From contig NZ_CP046535.1 of assembly GCF_009739515.1 (NCBI RefSeq), positions 3,286,001 to 3,350,000 of the forward strand: a DNA stretch of 64,000 bases, in the 5' to 3' direction. A program made the translations under genes and the position numbers. This DNA is from Sphingomonas profundi. Its GTDB lineage: Bacteria > Pseudomonadota > Alphaproteobacteria > Sphingomonadales > Sphingomonadaceae. The notes under the pieces were generated by a model. That model was not told where the DNA came from. It did not search any database and was given only the letters and a program-made list of their open reading frames with translations. Positions 54,390 to 63,156 of this stretch are shown here, piece after piece (positions within the stretch are counted from its first letter, which is position 1; every line of letters starts with the position of its first letter).

Positions 54390-55862
54390 GTGGCGGCGGC
54401 GCGCGGCGGTGGCCCCGGCGGCGAGGAGCGGGACCGCCGGGCGCATGGCGCGGCGCTGGCCGCGCTGGGCTTCGCCGGTCGCGCCGCCGCCATCCTCGGC
54501 CCGAGCGAGACGCCGGCCGCGCCGATGCCGACAGCGATCGATCCGGCCGGCATCCACGTCCACCTCTCGACGCGCGAGGCGCGGCTCGACGAGACGGACC
54601 GTGGCGGCCTCGCCCGCCGCATCGGCACCGGCGACTATTCCTATGCCTTCGCCATGCGCGGCTTCATCGAGGGTCTGGCGCGGATCGGCGTGCCGCACAC
54701 GATCCTGCCCGATCCCGCCGGCATCGCCGACATCCGCGATCGATCGCCGGCGGCCTGCAACATCCACCTCGCTTTCTACCCGCCGGAGCAGTTGCGGCTG
54801 CTGAAGGGCGCGTTCAACATCGCCTGCGCGGCGTGGGAGTTCGATCGCCTGCGCCTGCCGGCCGAGACCCTCGATCCGCACGCCTTCGCCGATCAGGCGA
54901 CGATGCTGGCGCTGCCGGACATGATCTGGGCACCCTCCGCCCACGGCGCCGGGGCGATCGCCGCCAGCGTCGCCACGCCGGTGCGGACGGTGCCGTCGCC
55001 CGTGTCCGCCACCCTGCGTGCCGGCGGCGGCCTGCCCACGGCGGAAAGGATCGCGGCGATCGCGGCGCGGCTGGCGGCGATCTCGTGGCAGCCGCTGGCC
55101 ATCTTCCCCCGCTTGCAGGGCGAGATGAACCACACCGCGGATCTCCATCGCCATGCCCTCGCCGACATCCTGGCCCATGCCGGCACGGCCACCCCGACGA
55201 TCTTCGTCACGGTGCTGAACGTCCACGACTATCGCAAGCAGATCCGGCCGATGCTGCAGGGCTTCGCCGAGTTCAGCCGCTCGCGGCCCGATGCGCTGCT
55301 GCTGGTCAAGTCGTCCACGCCGGCGCGCGGGGTGCAGCCGATCAACAGCTTCCTGCTGGCCGAGCAGATATTCGACGTCGGCGAGCTCTCCCGCCCGCTC
55401 GTCAGCGATCGCGTGTGGATCACCGACGACGTGCTGACCCGCACCGAAATGGACGATCTCTACGATGTCGCCGGCTTCTATGTGTGCACCAGCCATGCGG
55501 AGGGCCAGAACCTGCCGCTGCTGGAGGCGATGGGGCGCGGGGTGGTGCCCGTCTCGGTCGATCACACCGCGATGGCCGATTATGTGCGGCCCGACAATGC
55601 CGTGCCGATCCGGTCGCACCGACGGCCCTTCGACAAGCGCCTGTCGCGCCGCTACGGCATGTTCGGGCTGGAAACGCACTTCGTCGATCCGGCTGACGTG
55701 CGCGCCGCCCTCGCCGCCGCGATGGCGCTGCCGCCCGGCGACTATGCCGCCCGCGCGGCGGCCGCGAACGCGACGGTGCGCGATCTCTACGGCGAGGCGG
55801 CGCTGCTGCGGGCCTTGCGCGAGGCGATCGAACTGGCGCGGCGCCGGGATGCCGATGGCTGA
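54390..55862 (+). CDS. glycosyltransferase (GT4-like), 5' end probably frameshifted
   Basis: About 490 aa as drawn. The C-terminal half has GT-B features: TPTIFVTVLNVHDYRKQI, KSSTPARGVQPINSF and DVAGFYVCTSHAEGQNLPLLEAMGRG in pieces, where the E-x7-E element is EGQNLPLLE. The N-terminal part from about 50 is an acceptor-binding-like domain. A GTG with a good AGGGGG site at 54295 opens a frame that is helix-like for 40 residues but is then out of register; a one-base shift near 54413-54421 would join it. ATG 54525 is a shorter alternative. Confidence 0.82.
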   Translation: MAAARGGGPGGEERDRRAHGAALAALGFAGRAAAILGPSETPAAPMPTAIDPAGIHVHLSTREARLDETDRGGLARRIGTGDYSYAFAMRGFIEGLARIGVPHTILPDPAGIADIRDRSPAACNIHLAFYPPEQLRLLKGAFNIACAAWEFDRLRLPAETLDPHAFADQATMLALPDMIWAPSAHGAGAIAASVATPVRTVPSPVSATLRAGGGLPTAERIAAIAARLAAISWQPLAIFPRLQGEMNHTADLHRHALADILAHAGTATPTIFVTVLNVHDYRKQIRPMLQGFAEFSRSRPDALLLVKSSTPARGVQPINSFLLAEQIFDVGELSRPLVSDRVWITDDVLTRTEMDDLYDVAGFYVCTSHAEGQNLPLLEAMGRGVVPVSVDHTAMADYVRPDNAVPIRSHRRPFDKRLSRRYGMFGLETHFVDPADVRAALAAAMALPPGDYAARAAAANATVRDLYGEAALLRALREAIELARRRDADG

Positions 55863-56967
55863 GGCGGTGATGGAGATCGGCGCGCTGATCGGCGATCGCT
55901 GGACGGGTATTCCGGCCGTCGTGGCGGGGCTGGCGGAGGCCGCGCTGGCGGACGCGGAGATCGCTTGGTCGTTCATGATCGACACGGTTGAGGTGCCGCG
56001 CCGGCTGGTCGAGCACATGCTCGCGCGTCGATCCGGCGCGGATGCGGCGCGGGTACTCGCCACGCTCGCGTGGCGGCAGGGGGAGATACCGCGCGCGACG
56101 GCCGATCGCGCGGCCGGCCTCTACACGAACATCAAGCCGGTGCGCCGCTTCTTCCCGCGCGAGGCGATGATCGTCTACGATCTCAGCCCGCTGCTGGTGC
56201 CGCACCTCCACGCCGAGGCGAGCGTCGCCTGGTTCGCCGATCATGTGCGCGGCGACATCGAGAGCAGCGAGCATGTCTTCTGCATCTCCCGCGCCACGCG
56301 GGACGACGTGCGCGCCTATTTCCGCATGGCCCCGCATCGCCTGTCTGTCATCACGCCGGGCGTCGCCTTCGATCCCGCCGAGCTGTCGGAGGCGCGGGTC
56401 GCCACCGCCGGCGACAGCTGCGAGCCCTATGTTGCGATCGTCGGCACGCTGGAGCCGCGCAAGAACGGTCGCATCATGCTCGATCATCTCGCGCGCGATC
56501 CCGCCTTCGCCGATCGCTATCGCCTCGTCTTCATCGGCCCGGATGGCTGGCTGGACGAGAAGGCGCGGCTGCTGGCGGCGGCGGAGCAGGCCGGCGTGCC
56601 GCGCGACCGGGTGGTCTTCACCGGCTATGTCGCGCAGTCCGGCAAGCTGGCGCTGATGCTGAACGCGGCCTTCTGCGTCTACCCTTCCGTGTTCGAGGGC
56701 TATGGGCTGCCGGTGCTGGAGGCCGCCGCGCTCGCCAAGCTGACCGTATGCTCGGACCGGACGGCGATGCCGGAGGTCGCGCCCGCCGCCTCGATCTTCT
56801 TCGATCCCTACGATGTCGCGAGCCTTGGCGCGGCGCTGGCGCAGGCAGAGGCGCGGCTCGCCGCCGCGCCGCCGTGCCTGTCGCTGGCCGACCTGACGGA
56901 GCGGGCCGCCGCTCTCTCGCCGGCACGGGCCTATCCGCCGATCGCGCGCTGGGTGCTGGGGCGGTGA
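55855..56967 (+). CDS. glycosyltransferase, GT4 family
   Basis: 370 aa. ATG 55855 overlaps the preceding stop by eight bases. GT-B motifs are clear: HVFCISRATRDDVRAYF, the nucleotide-binding VGTLEPRKNG, RLVFIGPDGW, and the EFEGYGLPVLEAAA-like VFEGYGLPVLEAAALAKL. No membrane segment is visible. It is a typical cytoplasmic retaining glycosyltransferase of the mannosyl/glucosyl class. Specificity cannot be read from sequence alone. Confidence 0.92.
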   Translation: MAEAVMEIGALIGDRWTGIPAVVAGLAEAALADAEIAWSFMIDTVEVPRRLVEHMLARRSGADAARVLATLAWRQGEIPRATADRAAGLYTNIKPVRRFFPREAMIVYDLSPLLVPHLHAEASVAWFADHVRGDIESSEHVFCISRATRDDVRAYFRMAPHRLSVITPGVAFDPAELSEARVATAGDSCEPYVAIVGTLEPRKNGRIMLDHLARDPAFADRYRLVFIGPDGWLDEKARLLAAAEQAGVPRDRVVFTGYVAQSGKLALMLNAAFCVYPSVFEGYGLPVLEAAALAKLTVCSDRTAMPEVAPAASIFFDPYDVASLGAALAQAEARLAAAPPCLSLADLTERAAALSPARAYPPIARWVLGR

Positions 56968-57623
56968 GCGCCGCCGCCGGACGCGTCGCGCCGGTGGCGG
57001 CGCACGCGCTGGCGATCGCCGGCGAGGCGATCGTCGGCTACGCCGCGCCGGCCGGCGGTCCGCTGCCCTGCACGCTGCGGCTGGAGGCGGACGGCGCGGC
57101 GATCGCGATCGAGCGGGCGACGCGCTTCTCGCCGGAGGCGGCGGCGGCGGGCGTGCGCCACGGCTGGTGCGGGGTCGTGCTGCCCGGCCTGCCGCTCGCC
57201 GCCGCGCTCGCCGACGTGGCGCAGGTGAGATGCCATGCGAGCGGACGCCTGCTGATCGAGGTGGCGGTGCCGCTGCCGCAATCCGCGCCGGCCCCGCCGC
57301 CGCTCACGGTGGAGCAGCTGATCGCCCGCGCGCACGAGCGGGACAGTTGCGGCGCGATCGAGTGGATCCTGCCCTTCGCCGAGGCCACCCTGCGCGGGCG
57401 GGGCATCGCCGGCTTCCTCGACGCGGCCTATCGCACCCTGCTCGGCCGCGCGGTGGAGCCGGAGCTGGCGGCCCGGTGGGCGCAGCAGCCGCCGCCGGAC
57501 GCGATGCGCCAGGCGCTGCTGATGATCCTGACCTCGCCCGAACATGCGAGTGTACCCGGGCGCGTGATGCCCGGCCCGTTCCACCCCGATTTCGCCTTCG
57601 ATCTCGCGCCGCTGGACGGTTGA
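56964..57623 (+). CDS. DUF4214-type protein in the glycosyltransferase cassette
   Basis: 219 aa from GTG 56964, which shares four bases with the preceding stop. The first half is beta-rich and ends with a linker near 110. The second half has a DUF4214-like module (GFLDAAYRTLLGRAVEPELAARW). DUF4214 often occurs in extracellular or glycosylation-linked proteins, and its function is unknown. The coupled order suggests the three products act together on one glycan or glycoprotein. Confidence 0.75.
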   Translation: MSAAAGRVAPVAAHALAIAGEAIVGYAAPAGGPLPCTLRLEADGAAIAIERATRFSPEAAAAGVRHGWCGVVLPGLPLAAALADVAQVRCHASGRLLIEVAVPLPQSAPAPPPLTVEQLIARAHERDSCGAIEWILPFAEATLRGRGIAGFLDAAYRTLLGRAVEPELAARWAQQPPPDAMRQALLMILTSPEHASVPGRVMPGPFHPDFAFDLAPLDG

Positions 57624-57926
57624 GGCGAGGCGATGGCGCGTCCATGAGCGACAGCGCAGATGGACGCCGCCAGATCGTCTTTCGGCGAGCTTCTCGGGAT
57701 GACGCTGGCGATCTGGATGCCGTACAGGCGCCTGATCGAAGCCGGCCACGCAGTCGATAGGGTCCCGCTGCCGAGCCGTGGAGCGTCAGGCGCTTCTTCG
57801 TCCGCTATCCCTTCGGGCGAGTGTGAACATCCTGAGCCATATCGGATCGACGTCCGGCACTCGGCCCCCGACTGGAGGGCGCGATGGCCCATGTCCCGGA
57901 GACGATGACCATGCCAATGTCGCATC
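57624..57926. other. 303-base gap without a supported gene
   Basis: No reading frame here has a ribosome-binding site and recognisable protein character. Short open frames exist on both strands but have no domain-like sequence. The gap separates the glycosyltransferase cassette from a block with different codon choices, so it may mark an insertion boundary. No inverted repeat, tRNA or direct repeat was seen. Confidence 0.5.
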
Positions 57927-58940
57927 ATGACCCCGCCGATCCTTACGCCGATGGAAGCCAAGCTCGTCGCCGACCTGCCGGAGGAGCCCGGCTGGCAGTT
58001 CGAACCCAAGTGGGACGGCTTTCGCGCGCAGGTGTTCCGGGACGGCGACGATGTCGAGATCCTGTCCAAGTCGGGCAAGTCGCTCGCGCGCTACTTTCCG
58101 GAGATCGTCGCGCTGATCGCCGGGATTAATCAGGCGCGGTTCGTGCTCGATGGCGAACTGATCCTGCCGGTCGGCGAAATATTGTCGTTCGATGCGCTGC
58201 AGGCGCGCCTCCATCCGGCGGAGAGCCGGATCAGCAAGCTGTCGCGCGAGACGCCGGCGCAGTTGATGCTGTTCGATTGCCTCGGCGATGGTGACGCCGA
58301 CCTGATCGGCCGACCGCTCCTCGAGCGTCGCGCGGCGCTGGAGGCGTTCCACGCGCGCCACGGCGGCCCGGCGCTGCTGCTGTCGCCCTGCGGCGATCTC
58401 GCGGCTGCGCGGGCGTGGCTGGTGCGGAGTGGCGGCGCGCTCGATGGTGTGGTCGCCAAGCGGCTCGACGAACCATATCGCCCCGGCGAGCGTGCGATGC
58501 TGAAGGTCAAGCAGCACCGGACGGCGGACTGCGTCGTCGGCGGGTTCCGCCGCGCCAAGGACGGCGACGGCGTGGCCTCGCTGCTGCTCGGGCTCTATGA
58601 CGACGCCGGCCTGCTGAACCATGTCGGCTTCACCTCGGGCATCGCGGCCGGGGACCGCGTTGCGCTTGCCGCCCGGCTCGAGCCGCTGATCGAGGCGCCC
58701 GGCTTCACCGGCAAGGCACCGGGTGGCCCGAGCCGCTGGAACAACGGCGAGACGAACGAGTGGGAACCGCTCCGCCCCGAGCTGATCGTTGAGGTGCTGT
58801 ACGATCAGGTCACCGGCGCGCGCTTCCGCCACGGCACCCGCCTGCTGCGCTGGCGACCCGACAAGGCGCCCGACCAGTGCACCATGGCGCAACTCGTCTA
58901 CGAACTCCGCCCGGCGGAACTGGCGACGCTCGATCGGTGA
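57927..58940 (+). CDS. ATP-dependent DNA ligase, LigC/LigD-ligase-domain type
   Basis: 337 aa. The adenylation motif I is FEPKWDGFRAQVF, with Lys as nucleophile. Motif III is FDALQ-like LSFDALQARLHP, motif IV is LDGVVAKRLDEPY, and motif V is MLKVKQHRTADCVVGGF. A C-terminal OB-fold follows (about 215-337). No polymerase or phosphoesterase domain is fused and no Ku gene is nearby, so it is a stand-alone ligase, perhaps for single-strand break or gap repair as LigC is. Confidence 0.92.
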   Translation: MTPPILTPMEAKLVADLPEEPGWQFEPKWDGFRAQVFRDGDDVEILSKSGKSLARYFPEIVALIAGINQARFVLDGELILPVGEILSFDALQARLHPAESRISKLSRETPAQLMLFDCLGDGDADLIGRPLLERRAALEAFHARHGGPALLLSPCGDLAAARAWLVRSGGALDGVVAKRLDEPYRPGERAMLKVKQHRTADCVVGGFRRAKDGDGVASLLLGLYDDAGLLNHVGFTSGIAAGDRVALAARLEPLIEAPGFTGKAPGGPSRWNNGETNEWEPLRPELIVEVLYDQVTGARFRHGTRLLRWRPDKAPDQCTMAQLVYELRPAELATLDR

Positions 58941-59077
58941 GCCGCTGGCCAAGATAAGCGCACGTGTACCGGGAACATCGGGCAAGTCCCTGCTTGACCC
59001 GGCGCTAAGCGATACATCGTGGTCGATGCCGATTGGCTGCCCTTGCAGCTCCCCGTGATCGGCTGAGATCGTTGCAC

Positions 59078-59101
59078 CTGAACGATCGCTCCGGCGTTCA
59101 G
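59078..59101. terminator. weak hairpin between ligase and aldo/keto reductase genes
   Basis: CTGAACG (59078-59084) and CGTTCAG (59095-59101) are complementary around a ten-base loop. It could be a weak terminator of the ligase transcript or an operator of the reductase gene, which begins 28 bases later. The rest of the gap shows nothing clear. Confidence 0.3.
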
Positions 59102-59129
59102 TCATCAGCCTATCGCCATGGAGACGAGG

Positions 59130-59960
59130 ATGAAGACCGTGACGCTCCCCGGCGGAGAGAAAGTGCCGTCGCTTGGGCAGGGCACTTGGATGATGGGCGA
59201 GCGGCGCGACCGCCGCGCGGACGAGATCGCGGCGCTGCGGGCCGGCGTCGACCTCGGCATGACCTTGATCGACACGGCCGAGATGTATGGCGACGGCGCG
59301 GCCGAAGCCCTGATCGGCGAGGCGCTCGGTACGTTACGCGAGCGGCTGTTCCTCGTCAGCAAGGCTTATCCGCAGAATGCGTCGCGCCAGCGCCTCGCCG
59401 GTGCCTGCGAGGCGAGCCTGGAGCGGCTCGGGACCGACCGGCTGGACCTGTACCTGCTCCACTGGCGCGGGCGGGTGCCGCTCGGCGAGACGGTCGAGGC
59501 GTTGGAGGCGCTGAAGGCGGCGGGCAAGATCCGGCACTGGGGCGTCAGCAACCTCGACACCGACGACATGAAGGAGCTTGTCGCGGCCAGTGGAGGCGCC
59601 TGCGCGACCGACCAGATCCTCTACAATCTCACGCGACGCGGGCCGGAGCACGATCTGCTGCCGTGGCTTGCGGCGCAGGGCATGACGGCGATGGCGTACA
59701 GCCCGGTCGAACAGGGCCGGCTGCTTGGCCATCGCACCCTGGCCAAGATCGCGACGGCGGTCGGCGCGACGCCGGCGCAGGTCGCGCTCGCGTGGACGAT
59801 GCGCCATGACGGCGTGATCGCCATCCCCAAGGCAGGCTCGGTCGCGCATGTGCGCGAGAACCGCGCCGCCGCCGACCTGACCCTCTCGGACGCCGATCTC
59901 GCGGCCCTAGATGCGGCGTTTCCACGTCCGCGCGATCGTCGCCCGCTCGAGACGCTCTGA
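59130..59960 (+). CDS. aldo/keto reductase
   Basis: 276 aa. The catalytic tetrad appears in LIDTAEMYGDG (Asp, Tyr), VSKAY (Lys) and YLLHWRG (His). The NADPH-site elements VAIPKAGSVAHVRENRAA-like VIAIPKAGS and SDADLAALDAAF are present. It reduces carbonyls with NADPH in the cytoplasm. ATG 59130 follows GACGAGG; ATG 59118 would place the ribosome-binding site inside the gene. Confidence 0.93.
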   Translation: MKTVTLPGGEKVPSLGQGTWMMGERRDRRADEIAALRAGVDLGMTLIDTAEMYGDGAAEALIGEALGTLRERLFLVSKAYPQNASRQRLAGACEASLERLGTDRLDLYLLHWRGRVPLGETVEALEALKAAGKIRHWGVSNLDTDDMKELVAASGGACATDQILYNLTRRGPEHDLLPWLAAQGMTAMAYSPVEQGRLLGHRTLAKIATAVGATPAQVALAWTMRHDGVIAIPKAGSVAHVRENRAAADLTLSDADLAALDAAFPRPRDRRPLETL

Positions 59961-59969
59961 GCGCCGGCG

Positions 59970-60515
59970 ATGGCTCTCTTCTTCACCGCCGACACGCATT
60001 TCGGCGATCATCGTACGATCAACATCCACCGCCGGCCGTTCGCCGATGTCGCGGCGATGGACGCGGCGATCGTTGCCGGCTGGAACGCGGTGGTCGGCCC
60101 GGATGACGAGATCTGGCACCTCGGCGACGTGGCGCGCCGGTCGGCCGACGTGCCGGCCCTGCTCGCCCGGCTGAACGGCATCAAGCATCTCGTGCGCGGC
60201 AATAATGACGACCCCGGCACCGGCGATGCCGCCGGCTGGGCGAGCGTTCAGGACTATGCCGAGCTGACCCACGAGGGCGTGCTGCTCGTGCTATGCCACT
60301 ATCCCTTCCGCAGCTGGAACGGGCAGCACCGCCGCGCGATCAACCTGCACGGCCATAGTCACGGAAAGCTGAAGCCGCTGCCGCGCCAGTTCGACGTCGG
60401 TGTCGATGCGCGGGCATTCCGCCCGACAACGGTGGCCGCGCTCGTGGGGGCCAAGCCGGACGAGCCTTCCGTTTCGGGCACCCTGCCCGCGATCACGCGT
60501 GAGGCGCTACCGTGA
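59970..60515 (+). CDS. calcineurin-like metallophosphoesterase
   Basis: 181 aa. Metal-binding motifs are in order: TADTHFGDHR, EIWHLGDVARR, VRGNNDDPG, the His of LVLCHYPF and HGHSHG. All are intact, so an active two-metal phosphoesterase is expected. It is the compact nucleotide/phosphodiester type. It has ten bases of spacing after the reductase gene and overlaps the next start by four. Confidence 0.92.
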   Translation: MALFFTADTHFGDHRTINIHRRPFADVAAMDAAIVAGWNAVVGPDDEIWHLGDVARRSADVPALLARLNGIKHLVRGNNDDPGTGDAAGWASVQDYAELTHEGVLLVLCHYPFRSWNGQHRRAINLHGHSHGKLKPLPRQFDVGVDARAFRPTTVAALVGAKPDEPSVSGTLPAITREALP

Positions 60516-60844
60516 GCGGAGACGCCTACCCGGTGACGCCGGATGGCCGCTACTTCGTCGTGCGGGGGCGCTTGTGGCGGCGATCGAACCCGGGGTTGCC
60601 AGAGGTGGAGCGCGCCGCATTGGTGAGCGCGCTCATGGCCGCGAGACGCGCGGTGGGCGTCGCGTTGCGTGCAGATGACAAGGCCAGCCTCGCCAAAGCA
60701 CGGGCGGAGGTCGACCGCGCCAAGGTGGCGCTCGGCGAACGCGGGCCGGTCTGGTGGCAGGACGGCGCACCCGATCTCAATCGTCACCTCGTCGCCAACA
60801 CGCCCTATGCCGGTTGGATGAGAGAGCAGGACAAAGCCCCATGA
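60512..60844 (+). CDS. small soluble protein, unknown function
   Basis: 110 aa, from GTG 60512 overlapping the phosphoesterase stop. It starts YPVTPDGRYFVVRGRLWRRS, has a Lys/Ala-rich helical middle (SLAKARAEVDRAKVAL) and ends WWQDGAPDLNRHLVANTPYA (in part). No domain is recognised. Tight overlap with both neighbours suggests function within the phosphoesterase-methyltransferase cluster. Confidence 0.7.
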   Translation: MSGDAYPVTPDGRYFVVRGRLWRRSNPGLPEVERAALVSALMAARRAVGVALRADDKASLAKARAEVDRAKVALGERGPVWWQDGAPDLNRHLVANTPYAGWMREQDKAP

Positions 60845-61461
60845 CGGACCTTCCCGAGCTGCCCGCCGGCGCCTTCGCCAAGCAGGATAAAGGTGACGAC
60901 CTCGCTTTCTACGCCCCGCCACGGCTGGTGACGCATATCGACGAAGGCGCGGTGGCGGCGCTGACCGGATGCTATCGAACGCTGCTTCCTGATGGCGGCC
61001 GGGTGCTCGATCTCATGTCGAGCTGGGTCAGCCATCTGCCATCCGACCGGACCTACGCTGCTGTCGTGGGCCACGGCATGAACGCCACGGAACTCGCCGC
61101 CAACCCACGGCTGGACCGCTGGTTCGTGCAGGACCTCAATCGCGACGTGACGCTGCCACTGGAGGATCGCTCGTTCGATGCCGCGCTCTGCTGCGTCGGC
61201 GCGCAATATCTCCAGCAACCCGTGGCGGTGTTCGCCGAGGTACGCCGGGTGCTGATGCCGGGGGCACCGTTCATCGTCAGCTTCTCGAACCGCTGCTTCC
61301 CGACCAAGGCCGTCGCCATCTGGCGGTCGCTCGACCCGAACGGCCACGCCGCGCTGATCCGGCTATATCTCGACCGCGCCGGTTTCAACGACATCACCGC
61401 CACCGTGTTGGCCGACGGGCGCACAAGTGACCCGCTCATCGCTGTCATCGGCAGGGCCTGA
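60841..61461 (+). CDS. SAM-dependent methyltransferase
   Basis: 206 aa. The class I fold is visible: motif I is a variant VLDLMSSWVSHLP in place of the usual Gly-rich loop, a later acidic FVQDLNRDVTLPLEDRSFDAALC marks the Asp that holds the cofactor, and VRRVLMPGAPFIVSFS follows. It resembles UbiE-like small methyltransferases, but the altered motif I makes activity less certain. ATG 60841 shares four bases with the preceding stop. Confidence 0.85.
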   Translation: MTDLPELPAGAFAKQDKGDDLAFYAPPRLVTHIDEGAVAALTGCYRTLLPDGGRVLDLMSSWVSHLPSDRTYAAVVGHGMNATELAANPRLDRWFVQDLNRDVTLPLEDRSFDAALCCVGAQYLQQPVAVFAEVRRVLMPGAPFIVSFSNRCFPTKAVAIWRSLDPNGHAALIRLYLDRAGFNDITATVLADGRTSDPLIAVIGRA

Positions 61462-61525
61462 CCACCAGAAGCGGCTGCTGGGCACGCCCTTGGAACCCGG
61501 ACCACCGCCCGTCTGCTGTACCGGC

Positions 61526-62860
61526 ATGGCGGAAAGACGAGGAAGTGGCGAACGTCCAGTGCCGACCGGACGGCTGGCCCGGCTGGGCACGTTCGGGCGG
61601 CTCGCCGGCGGCGTGGCGGGTGGCATGCTGGCGGAGGGCGCGCGGCGGCTGGCCAGCGGCGAGCGGCCGCGACTTGGCGACATGCTCCTCACCCCGGCCA
61701 ACGCGGCGCGGCTGGCCGACCGCCTGGCGCATCTGCGCGGCGCGGCGATGAAGCTTGGGCAGATGATCTCGATGGACGCGGGTGACATCCTGCCGGCCGA
61801 GCTCTCCACCATCCTCGCCCGCCTGCGCGATCAGGCACAGCGCATGCCGCCCGCCCAGCTTGACCGCGTGCTGCGCGCAGAGTGGGGCATCGACTGGCGC
61901 CGCCGCTTCCGCCATTTCGAGGCCAGCCCGATCGCCGCCGCGTCGATCGGTCAGGTCCACCGCGCGACCTTGCCGGATGGCCACAGGCTGGCGATCAAGG
62001 TGCAATATCCAGGGGTCGCCGACAGCATCGACGCCGACGTCGACAATGTGGCGACCCTGCTCAGGGTTTCCGGCCTGCTGCCCGCGACGATCGATCTCGC
62101 GCCCTTGCTCGCCGAGGCCAAGCGCCAGCTGGCGGACGAGACCGACTATCTGCGCGAAGGCGCGGAGCTTCGCCGGTTCGGCGTGCTGCTCGCCGACGAC
62201 GCGCGCTATGTCGTGCCGGGACTGGACAAGAGCCTCACCACCCGGCGCGTGCTGGCGATGGACTTCATCGACGGGCGACCGATCGAAACGCTGGCGGAGG
62301 CGCCGCAGGCGATGCGCGACACGGCGATGACCGCGCTGATCGAACTGGTGCTGCGCGAGCTGTTCGATTTCGGCGCGATGCAGACCGATCCGAACTTCGC
62401 CAACTATCGCTGGCAGGCTGAGACCGGCCGGCTGGTGCTGCTCGATTTCGGCGCGGCTCGCGCCGTGCCGGCGGAGACGGCGGATGCGTACCGATCGCTG
62501 ATCGAGGCGGGTCTCGCGCGTGATCTGGATCGGGTGCGCGAGGCCGCCGTCACGGCCGGTTTCCTCGGGCCGGATATCGTCGCGGCGCACCGGCCGGCGA
62601 TCGACCGCATCATCGCCGCCATCGACGATACGATGAACCGGCCCGGCCCGTTCGACTTCGCCGACCGCACCTTCGTGCCTGTCGTCCGCGAGGAGGTGAA
62701 GGGGCTGCTCGCCGACCGCGCCGCATGGCACGTGCCGCCGACCGACATGCTGTTCGTGCAGCGCAAGGTGAGCGGCACCGCGCTGTTGGCCGCCCGGCTG
62801 AAGGCGCGGGTCGGCGTGCGAGACCTCGCCACGGCGGCAATCGCCGGGCGGCTGGCGTAG
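61526..62860 (+). CDS. ABC1/UbiB-family atypical kinase
   Basis: 444 aa. The KxGQ signature appears in AAMKLGQMISMDAGD, then PIAAASIGQVHRA, the catalytic Lys in LAIKVQYPG, and the metal-site Asp in LVLLDFGAARAV. The family supports ubiquinone synthesis or lipid homeostasis; in this context its target is unclear. ATG 61526 was chosen; a frame from 61427 overlaps the methyltransferase. The final C-terminal segment is family-typical. Confidence 0.9.
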   Translation: MAERRGSGERPVPTGRLARLGTFGRLAGGVAGGMLAEGARRLASGERPRLGDMLLTPANAARLADRLAHLRGAAMKLGQMISMDAGDILPAELSTILARLRDQAQRMPPAQLDRVLRAEWGIDWRRRFRHFEASPIAAASIGQVHRATLPDGHRLAIKVQYPGVADSIDADVDNVATLLRVSGLLPATIDLAPLLAEAKRQLADETDYLREGAELRRFGVLLADDARYVVPGLDKSLTTRRVLAMDFIDGRPIETLAEAPQAMRDTAMTALIELVLRELFDFGAMQTDPNFANYRWQAETGRLVLLDFGAARAVPAETADAYRSLIEAGLARDLDRVREAAVTAGFLGPDIVAAHRPAIDRIIAAIDDTMNRPGPFDFADRTFVPVVREEVKGLLADRAAWHVPPTDMLFVQRKVSGTALLAARLKARVGVRDLATAAIAGRLA

Positions 62861-62928
62861 CGGCACGACATGCCAGCCACTTCCCTCACCGTCATGCGTT
62901 GGACCGACGCATTAGGAAAGGCCGCCGA

Positions 62929-63156
62929 ATGACCGACATTGCCGTGCAGGCCCGTCGCCGCGAGATCGCCGTCGAGCATATGCTGTTCAAGCTGATCGAG
63001 TATGTCGAGCAGCGCCAGCCGGGCCTCCTGGACTTCATCGAGGCCAGCCTCGATCATCTCGGCGATCCCGCGCACGACGCCACGAAGGACGACGAGGCGG
63101 TGCGCGAGATCGCCCGCCGGATGATCGAAGGCGCGCGGCACGAGATCGGCGGGTGA
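62929..63156 (+). CDS. small helical protein, unknown function
   Basis: 75 aa from ATG 62929, behind AGGAAAGG. The product is acidic and helical (EHMLFKLIEYVEQRQPGLL, ARRMIEGARHEIGG) with no membrane segment. It is not a member of any family I recognise. Its stop overlaps the start of the next gene, so the two are co-translated. Confidence 0.75.
   Translation: MTDIAVQARRREIAVEHMLFKLIEYVEQRQPGLLDFIEASLDHLGDPAHDATKDDEAVREIARRMIEGARHEIGG

Noticed and set aside
57927-58940. Full non-homologous end-joining system
   Set aside because: There is no Ku gene and no primase-polymerase domain in the window; only a stand-alone ligase is supported.
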